Part shown: one piece after another, positions 56,757 to 64,000 of the stretch | Layout of the letters: the number at the start of each line of letters is the position of its first letter | Numbering within the stretch: the first letter of the stretch is position 1 | Source: Microvelia longipes | Lineage: Eukaryota > Arthropoda > Insecta > Hemiptera > Veliidae | Assembly (NCBI GenBank): GCA_018340805.1 | Contig: JACMZG010000008.1 | Span: 13,779,184-13,843,183 of the forward strand | Reading direction: 5' to 3' | Length of the DNA stretch: 64,000 bases | Made by a program: the position numbers and the translations under genes | The notes under the pieces: model-generated | What the model saw: only the letters and a program-made list of their open reading frames with translations | Databases searched by the model: none | Told to the model about the DNA's origin: nothing

Positions 56757-57180
56757 ACCTTGGTGCTAAATAACTATTAATTTTCTAAAGGGCATTTTAA
56801 ATGTTTTAATAAGAGAAGTTTTTCCGTTTTTGGCTAAACTTTTCCTTATCTCTTGCTTCCTTTCCCTACCATAAAATTCAATTTTTGCAAAATTATTTTT
56901 TCATGCAATTTTTTGGGAAGTAGTTCCAAAATATTTGACATATTGATAATTGTCCTATAGGAAATTTACTACTGTTTCCAACGAGACAATTTCACCCTTT
57001 TACTTGAACTGTTTAAACAATTTTATGATGCGAGGTCAAACATTTTTTTAAAAATATTAAATTTTACCTTGTGGGAAAAACGGTTGGAGGGTTTATATGA
57101 TAGGAAATTTTTTGTTCCCTTTGAGGAGTACTATCACATCCTTCTTTGGTGGGCACTTAATATGAAACACCCTGTATAAT

Positions 57181-58261
57181 CTTGATGTATTTATGAGTCT
57201 CACCTCCCCATTCTGTGATACCAACTTTATTAGCACATTTTCCCTATGAATATTCTCTAAAAGTACTGTATTGTTTATTAATAGATAGCAAAAGAACTTA
57301 AAAGTAATTATTTAAAAAAAAATTAGAAATATTACTCAGTAACTTTTTATTTTAAACATTGCTCAACATGTAATTGAATATGTTAACATTTATTACTTTT
57401 GATAAATTGACAAATAATACAACCTGGACTGCTTTTTATCAAGATTTGTAAAATAAATAAATTTGTTAGCATGCATTTATGCATCATTTGGAAGACATTA
57501 GGTTAGACAAATTTATTTTATTTTACATAAAATATGAATCTTTTGAAAACAATCCGTTTTTGGAATAATAGTGTAAAAATATAGGATAGAAGAAACAGAA
57601 TGGAAAATTCAATCGATCTTTAATATTATGTTAAATTAATATTACTTGCATTATTCGTTGATTTGACAGATATTTTGTAGTAAACTTTAATCGTGATTAT
57701 GATAAAATTACACAAACACAAGTTAAGAACAAATAGTATATTTTCTAACCAAACTACAATTAATGTAAATATTTAACAAAGAAATAATTGACAGGTTTCA
57801 ACCGTCACACAGTCATCTTCAGAGTTGTTTATGAACTGTATTTCAATATATTCCATGAACTAACTTTGAAAATAACTGTATAAAAGTAGAAACTAGTCAA
57901 TTATTTTATTGTTAATCTATTAACATTAATTGTGAGAAGACAATATACTATTTGTTCCAAAATTGTGTTTGGAAATTTGTTTTAAAATTGTATCATCAGG
58001 TTACTTCCAAAAAGGACATGCATATATTGAGTATACACACTCACACACATAAAGTTTGGAATTGTTCCATTGTCTGTACTCTGATTATATAGGTACTCAA
58101 TTAACTCTAATTATGATTTAATTGTACTGGATGTTTCGGTCTGTAATAAAAATTAATGTTTTAATTTATAAGAAAAGGGTCAAAACAAAATAGTCTAATG
58201 CGCTCAATGATCCATGTCTCATCTCTTCTATCATCTTTAGGTAAAAGTAAATAAACAACTA
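57181..58261. other. AT-rich intergenic, nothing recognised
   Basis: An R2-like tail (CACCTCCCCATTCTGTGATACC) occurs near 57,200. Otherwise no frame or repeat is supported. Confidence 0.4.
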
Positions 58262-58737
58262 AGGGTGCATTCGCGACGCTCGAGCGCTCAGAGCGATTTG
58301 AACAAGAGGTGTATTCTAGTTACCATAATTGTGCTCAGAGGCATGACCAGGGGAGGAGCCAAAGAAGCGGAAGCCAGGAAATAGATGGTGCTGATCCTAC
58401 TATTGTGCCTTTGCGGCAGTGTCAGTTCGATCACCTTTCCCACTCCTATTCAATTTGAAACTCTTATCTAGCGAAAATACAAAATTATCTCACCTTCATG
58501 CACATGTTTACTGTGGCTGTGCTGGTTTCTCTGTAATTTATAAGTTTTACTTTTAATTAAATGATTGAATTTTGAAAAAATGACAACAAAGTAACATAAA
58601 CCTAATTAACTGTACACACAAGCTGAATTAAAAACACGTTTCGCGAGACAAGTGTGGTCAGTACGATAGTGGCGGAAATTTTTGTCCACCATCCCTCCAC
58701 CACTGAACACACTGACCGAGCGTCGCGAATGCACCCT
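58262..58737. mobile_element. 476-bp inverted-repeat DNA transposon
   Basis: AGGGTGCATTCGCGACGCTCG and CGAGCGTCGCGAATGCACCCT are perfect 21-bp terminal repeats, so the insertion is fairly young. The interior is non-coding except for an incidental minus-strand frame. Target-site duplication is unclear; superfamily not assigned. Confidence 0.85.
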
Positions 58738-60627
58738 AAATAAAATCTATTTAAAAAAGTTAGCAAGCTCAAACATAAATTGACCCAGTGATACAACAAA
58801 CAGACAACTTTTCTAAAAAGTTTTTTTAACATTTATTACACTGTGGGACATCAAGATACAGCAACAATAAAGTAATTCTTATAACTAATTCTGTAACAGC
58901 TTCCCAAGTCAATGTAATGGTGTATTCCTCACATCATATTTGAGGGAAAATCATACATGATAAGCCAGGAGGGGAAAAACTGGGAAACTTAACAAATATC
59001 AATTTAAAATGATTTCATATAACCAAAGTTATTTTGAACCTGCACCAAATACTTTTCAAATAGAATTAAATAAATAAACACTTTATTTATTTTTGTACTA
59101 TATAAGGAAAAATATAAAACAATAATAACGACAATACAATATAATATTAACGACAATATAATCAAACATAAAAATAAAACACAACAAATATAAACTAAAA
59201 CAAAACATACATACCACAGCCTAATGAGCCTAAACATTGCTCAGATGAATTGTCTAATAAAGGGTTTTATTTCATGGCAACTATATAAAACAAAATGTTT
59301 TTTCATACTGCAGGAAAATGGTAATGCATTTTAACTCTTCAATTCCTTTGATTACATTTTTTCTAAAATTGAATATTGCTCATCACAGTACCCTGTTTGT
59401 GACTTTTCTGTTTAATCCTAAAGTCATCAAAGAAAAATAACAACTTTTGCAATGAACATCTCTCAACTAAAAGTCTAACAACTTATGTTACACTATCTGA
59501 CAGTGCATCCAGTTTGAACATTTTATGTATATTGAAATAGAATAACAACTGATCTGACTCCCTTAAAAGGCTAGTTAAAAAGTATCGGGATTTCTCGATA
59601 TTTTTAAAAAATTGCTGACAAGAATATCAAATGTCATGATATTTTGTAAATAAGCCCTTCGGGTTGTTTTATTTGTGCCTGTAACAAAACAGGTTTTAAT
59701 TATTGTTTTTACATAATTAAACACTTCATGTGCCACATGAAGTGGCACTTATTTACATGGGTACCAACCATTTTGGTGGCTTTCAATTGAGTGGGCGTGG
59801 CTTAATTTCCCGCTTTTTGCCAACAATTCAGTTGTAAATAAACTTTTTATATTTTTATAGTATACTTCTAATTAGCCAAAAAGCTTTGCGCAGCCTTCGT
59901 CGTCTTTAAAGATACACAGAACTCTACTTATTACTTTAAGTATTTCATTCAAGTAATTTATTAATTTATTCGATTCAAACAGTTAATAATGGAAAAGTGG
60001 CTGAACTTGTAATGTGCTAGAAGATAGATTTTGTAATTTATGCAGCCTGAAAAACTCAAATAAAAAAACGTCTTTTAATTACATCGGCAGATGCTGAGCA
60101 CACATAATTATATGTGATTACCTGATAAAATCGATTAAATCAATAAATTAATTAAATGAAATTTAAACTTACCTGCCTTCAGTGGCGTGCTGTGGAAGTT
60201 AAAAAAAACTTCTCTTTACTATTAGTTTCTAAATTTTTGTAATGCAGAACATGACAATGGCGAACCATTGTTATTAGATTAAAATAAAAATAAACAAAGA
60301 AAACAATCATTTTATAATAGCAATAAATGTAGCTGTCATAGCCAAAAGTTGCCATAGTGTACATAAATTAAAATCTAAATATATAATTGGTAATTTTTGG
60401 AAAGCTATTGGGGTTAGTTCATAAGCTGACCGCACCTGTCCGCTGCGGCGCTAATTTTTAGTAGCTTGGGATAATCAATTAAACTTTTCCTCATTTAAGT
60501 TACCCCCCCCCCTGGTTGTTACCATGGTAAAGGAAGGCGCTATAGGGCAGTTGTCACTTGGGCACCGACAATATATTTGTAAATACATTAGTTATTCTGA
60601 ACATTAATAATAGGGAATGTGGATGTA
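58738..60627. other. Intergenic, no gene recognised
   Basis: Contains a small palindrome, CACTTCATGTG/CCACATGAAGTG, near 59,725-59,750, a CCCTTCGGG stem near 59,657 and a C9 run near 60,503. ORFs here are AT-rich chance frames. Confidence 0.4.
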
Positions 60628-60805
60628 CTATAGAGATATTACTACTAGATGGGCCATATAGGTTAAATTTTGAAACATCGATGCGGAAAACCAAAATAAA
60701 TGTATTATTAAAAAGGATTCAATGAGGTTACACAAAGCCCCAAAAATATGTTTCAGGGGTAATGTATTTAGATAGGCTTTGCCCCCTCTAGTATATATCT
60801 CTATG
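60628..60805 (-). mobile_element. CATAGAGATA MITE, copy 5 (minus strand)
   Basis: CTATAGAGATATTACTACTAG, GGTTAAATTTTGAAACATCG, AATGAGGTTACACAAAGCCCC and CCCCCTCTAGTATATATCTC to TATG. A short derivative lacking the CCTCCTTC block. Confidence 0.75.
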
Positions 60806-61912
60806 GGATGTACCCTTGTAAATAAGTACTCAATAAGTAACCTGAGTCAATGACAGGCAACATACCATTGGCATAACTTCCTCCATGATTAAATAGTTGC
60901 AAAAAGTAGCTCTAGCAGCCAAAATTTTCTTCTTTTACAGTCATATTGAAAGCTCAAAACACGTGAGTAAAGTCATTTGTTAATTCTATTTCACTATAAC
61001 TTTAAACCTAATATCATTTTAAATTATTATTTTTTTATTTTGTGCAGTACTTAATATTACTAGAGGCAGACCAACAACTGAAAAAATAGGAGTGTACTAA
61101 AGTTGCTTATAGTAGAACACACAGCTAAAATCAGTTGACAGCATGAGAAAATAATACGAGGGAGCCAATGGGGTTATTCCTGAATCATTAATCAGGCCAA
61201 CCTTATTGGTTCCTCAACACAATTATTTATTTATTTAACTTCTTGGTCAGGCTCTAAATAAAATATTAATTCCATTATGTTTAATATGATTGATTAATCT
61301 CAATAATTAACTGAAGCTAAAATATAATTTAAAGTAAATTCCAAGCCATAGAGTTACGTAGTAAACTAATCAGTGTTCCAAGCTAATAGTAATATTATAG
61401 CAAACTAATAGGCCAAAATGATGAGCAACTAAGGTCAAATATTGTCAACTACAACTAGCAACTATTGTCAAGGCATAGGATATAACCATTGTGTATATTG
61501 TGCATTCATACTACTATTTAAAAGGTTTAATAACACAGCTATTTAATGCAAAATTTATAATTCACACACAATTAAGTCTATTTTATTTCCACAGATGTAT
61601 TCGTATGCTAGTATACACAATTGCTTGAAGAAAATACTAGTAAACTATAAAAACATTACATTTTATGAATTTAAAAAAAAGGGGGGGCTAATAATACAAC
61701 ATTTAATGCCTCGGCTAGATAGAAAACATAAAGAAGCAAAGTAAGAAAAATGACGCAGACAAATACAACAAAATCAATACATTTACAATACTAGACCTTT
61801 AGGAAAATTCGAGCCCAAGTGGAATCGATCCTCCTTCCCCCCCCCTACTCCTTCCACACCTAACTATCTCTTAAGTGCCATTTTCTATTCAAATTTCACT
61901 TTAAAATAATTA
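60806..61912. other. AT-rich intergenic, nothing recognised
   Basis: Has an A9G7 run near 61,675-61,687 and a C8 run near 61,840. No coding or repeat feature is supported. Confidence 0.4.
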
Positions 61913-61983
61913 TATTATATATATATATTATTATATATATTTATATTATACTTATATATATATTATATATTATATATTATATA
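61913..61983. repeat. Interrupted AT/TTA microsatellite
   Basis: TATATAT and TATTATATAT repeats of about 70 nt. Confidence 0.8.
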
Positions 61984-62753
61984 CATCTATTGGGCACAAA
62001 ATTGCAATAACTTATAATACAACAAATAACTAAAAAGAAATAAACTTTATTGTCAACAAAATGAAATTTATTAAAACATAAACCTCTAACTGTAAAAATT
62101 ATAAAAAAAATAAAAGAATCTCAACAAAAATTCAACAAAGAAACAAATTATAAGATAATAATTTATTCAATTCAAGTACTTGAAAATGTTTACTTTTATA
62201 TATTTTAATTATCTAGTAAGTCAATATGAATGAATTACTTATTCCGTGGAAGAAAATCATCAGGCACAACAATTAAGTTAAAATCATTATTATTTTTATG
62301 ATCAGAAGTTATAATTGAATTAAATACAAAAACTGACAAAATAAATATGTTAAATCAAAATAATGGAATTGTTAAAATGAAAAAAGACATCTTTAAGTTA
62401 ATTATAAAAATGAGTGAAAAACAAAACATTTTTTTTTAATTACTAAGTTAAATATGTCATTTTTCAAGATTCAATGTAAAACATATCTTAACCCATTGGT
62501 GTGTGTTATGTCTATCAATTTACATTAAGAACTGGACTTGTGAACATAAATTTTGTATATAACTAACACACATTATATAAATTATGTTAAAATGGTCCAC
62601 TAAAAATATAAAATAATTAACCCAAATATAAAATGAGATAGACAACATTTGTATTTTTCTACTTTCTTTAAAATTTGTTTCTAAACTATTGGGGCTGTTA
62701 ATAGACAGCTGTAGTAAATCCTTGATGTTGGCATCACCATCAGGTGGTACAGA

Positions 62754-62825
62754 CTATGATAAGGTCTTCATTTTCCAAACATTGCCGTAACTATATTGGG
62801 GATCCATTAAAGGTGATTCATTGAA
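62754..62825 (-). CDS. Candidate terminal coding exon of a gene beyond the window
   Basis: After an AG at 62,826-62,827 the minus strand reads FNESPLMDPQYSYGNVWKMK TLS and TAG. The same frame stays open for nearly 80 further codons after the TAG, beginning SVPPDGDANIKDLLQLSINS. Composition is less AT-biased than the surroundings. The acceptor lacks a good pyrimidine tract, no upstream exon was identified up to 64,000, and the family is not recognised. It could equally be 3' UTR or chance. Confidence 0.2.
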   Translation of the reverse strand, partial: FNESPLMDPQYSYGNVWKMKTLS

Positions 62826-63039
62826 CTTTGTTTAATATTTTTTTAAAAATTATATACGTTTTAATTCAATTATATTTTCTCATATTCATTAAAAAATAAA
62901 TAAACACTTAAATATGATTTCCCATTGATTAGGTTAGTTTATATAAAAAATTCAGATTAAAGCATAGGATGTTTGGAAAATGATTGGTGGTGGTTAGAGG
63001 AGGTTAGACCAACTTGAAAACCTCCCATCAAGTATTTAT

Positions 63040-63125
63040 ATATATATAATATTATATATTTATATATATTATATATATATATATATATTTATTTATTTAA
63101 TTTATTTATATATTTATATATAAGT
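63040..63125. repeat. Interrupted AT/TTTA microsatellite
   Basis: TATATAT tracts with TTTATT interruptions. The rest of 62,000-64,000 is AT-rich and otherwise featureless apart from the candidate exon. Confidence 0.8.
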
Positions 63126-64000
63126 AGCCTATAAGTTACCTTTGTCCAGCTGTCTATTAAAAAAATACACTTCACGCTTACAGGATCAAAACACAACAAA
63201 TATCTCTAACTTTCCACTTAAGGATATTTGTATTGTTTAGGGTGTCTATCAAATCATTTCCAAGCTTTGGACAATGAAAAACATACAACCAATATATAAA
63301 ATGTTTATGGCATGGCACAAATATTGTAGTACTGACAAATTTCATAATAAAAAGGGGTTTAACTCTTTCTTATTATACAGAATAAAAAATAAATAAATGC
63401 TTTTCCTAAATACTTCCAGTTTAAATCATTATTTACAGTTTGACTAATTAACTTAACAAAATAGTAAAATAAAACAGGATTTTTTTTAATAAATTATAAA
63501 AATCAATCAATTTATATTTACATATTCATTAATTATTTTGTGCTTTTTAAAAATAACTTAAATAGATAAGGGAACATTTCAAGTTCCACCAATTACCAGT
63601 ATCAAAATTAAGCAGCAGGCTCGTGGTTTCTTTGACTAAATTGGTTTTATGGAACTCAAAAGAGGCATTGAGTTTAAATCAAGAAGAAGTTGAAACTAAC
63701 TTTGTCCAAACTAAACAAAGTCAGTTCGTCCAAACTACTAATTTGGTCTTAAAATGATACTAGAATAGAAGGAGTATGTCCCTTGCAGTCTACTAATAAC
63801 AGAGAAGTTGGACTGAAGACCCATTTGATTGCGTTCTTGAAGTGACAACAATGTTTGTAATGTGTGGTATTACTTTTCTTTGATCAAACTATAACTTCAA
63901 TTATTTTTATCAAGCATCAGAATATTATTGTTAAATAAAAAAATCAATCATAATAATAATAATGAATTATCTCGACCACATAGTTGGCTAAAACAAGAAT

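Larger units (their letters stand above)
55009..57180. mobile_element. Foldback element F, copy 3, with composite centre
   Basis: Left arm 55,009-55,490 (GGTGTTTCATAAAAAGTGTCC, AACCGTTTTCCCACAAGG). Inverted right arm 56,770-57,180 (GGGAAAAACGGTTGGAGGG to GAAACACCCTGTATA). Between them lie a 42-bp palindrome, a broken tyrosine-recombinase-like segment and GC-rich array C. ATTTTATCTCCAGACG (55,505) and CGTCTGGAGATAAAAT (56,521) form an inner inverted pair around the recombinase part. Confidence 0.7.

Overview
The window is eukaryotic nuclear DNA from an arthropod, very probably an insect. It is strongly AT-rich, its genes have spliced GT-AG introns of up to several kb, and it holds tRNA- and 5S-like short repeats, inverted-repeat DNA transposons and (AT)n microsatellites. 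The two proteins I can rebuild look insect, and parts of the V-ATPase subunit resemble hemipteran homologues; that order-level placement is inference from memory.

Layout. Positions 1-30,000 contain no recognisable host gene. They are a nested repeat landscape: hairpin MITEs, a decayed satellite (about 2,500-3,545), long foldback elements, families called here R1 and R2, eight long AT microsatellites, and broken transposase and recombinase pieces. About 29,900-32,659 is AT-rich sequence that probably includes the 3' UTR of the next gene. From 32,660 to 45,249 on the minus strand lies the CCR4-NOT subunit CNOT2 (Regena/Rga in flies), rebuilt from six coding exons (486 codons) with every splice phase consistent. 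One 108-nt exon (34,262-34,369) is too short to appear as an ORF. From 46,289 to 52,247 on the plus strand lies V-ATPase subunit E (Vha26 in flies), five coding exons and 226 codons. The two genes are divergent, with start codons 1.04 kb apart, so they probably share a promoter region. From 52.5 to 64 kb only UTR-like AT-rich sequence, mobile elements and one weak candidate terminal exon (62.75 kb) were seen.

How the genes work: CNOT2 belongs to the cytoplasmic deadenylase complex (mRNA decay), and subunit E is part of the V-ATPase peripheral stalk. No functional link beyond the shared promoter region is suggested.

The most unusual structures are small arrays (4.2, 24.8 and 56.6 kb) of a constant 13-15 nt GC-rich core, consensus CTCGGCTTCGCCTC, repeated every 34-40 bp. 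Short inverted repeats whose sequence changes from unit to unit surround the cores. Two of the three arrays lie about 90 bp downstream of a broken tyrosine-recombinase-like (Crypton-type) coding fragment. The window also contains several perfect, short-loop hairpins; one can be seen to interrupt a known repeat, which suggests template-switch mutation. Family labels R1, R2, F and D are local names. All homology statements come from reading the sequence, with no database search.
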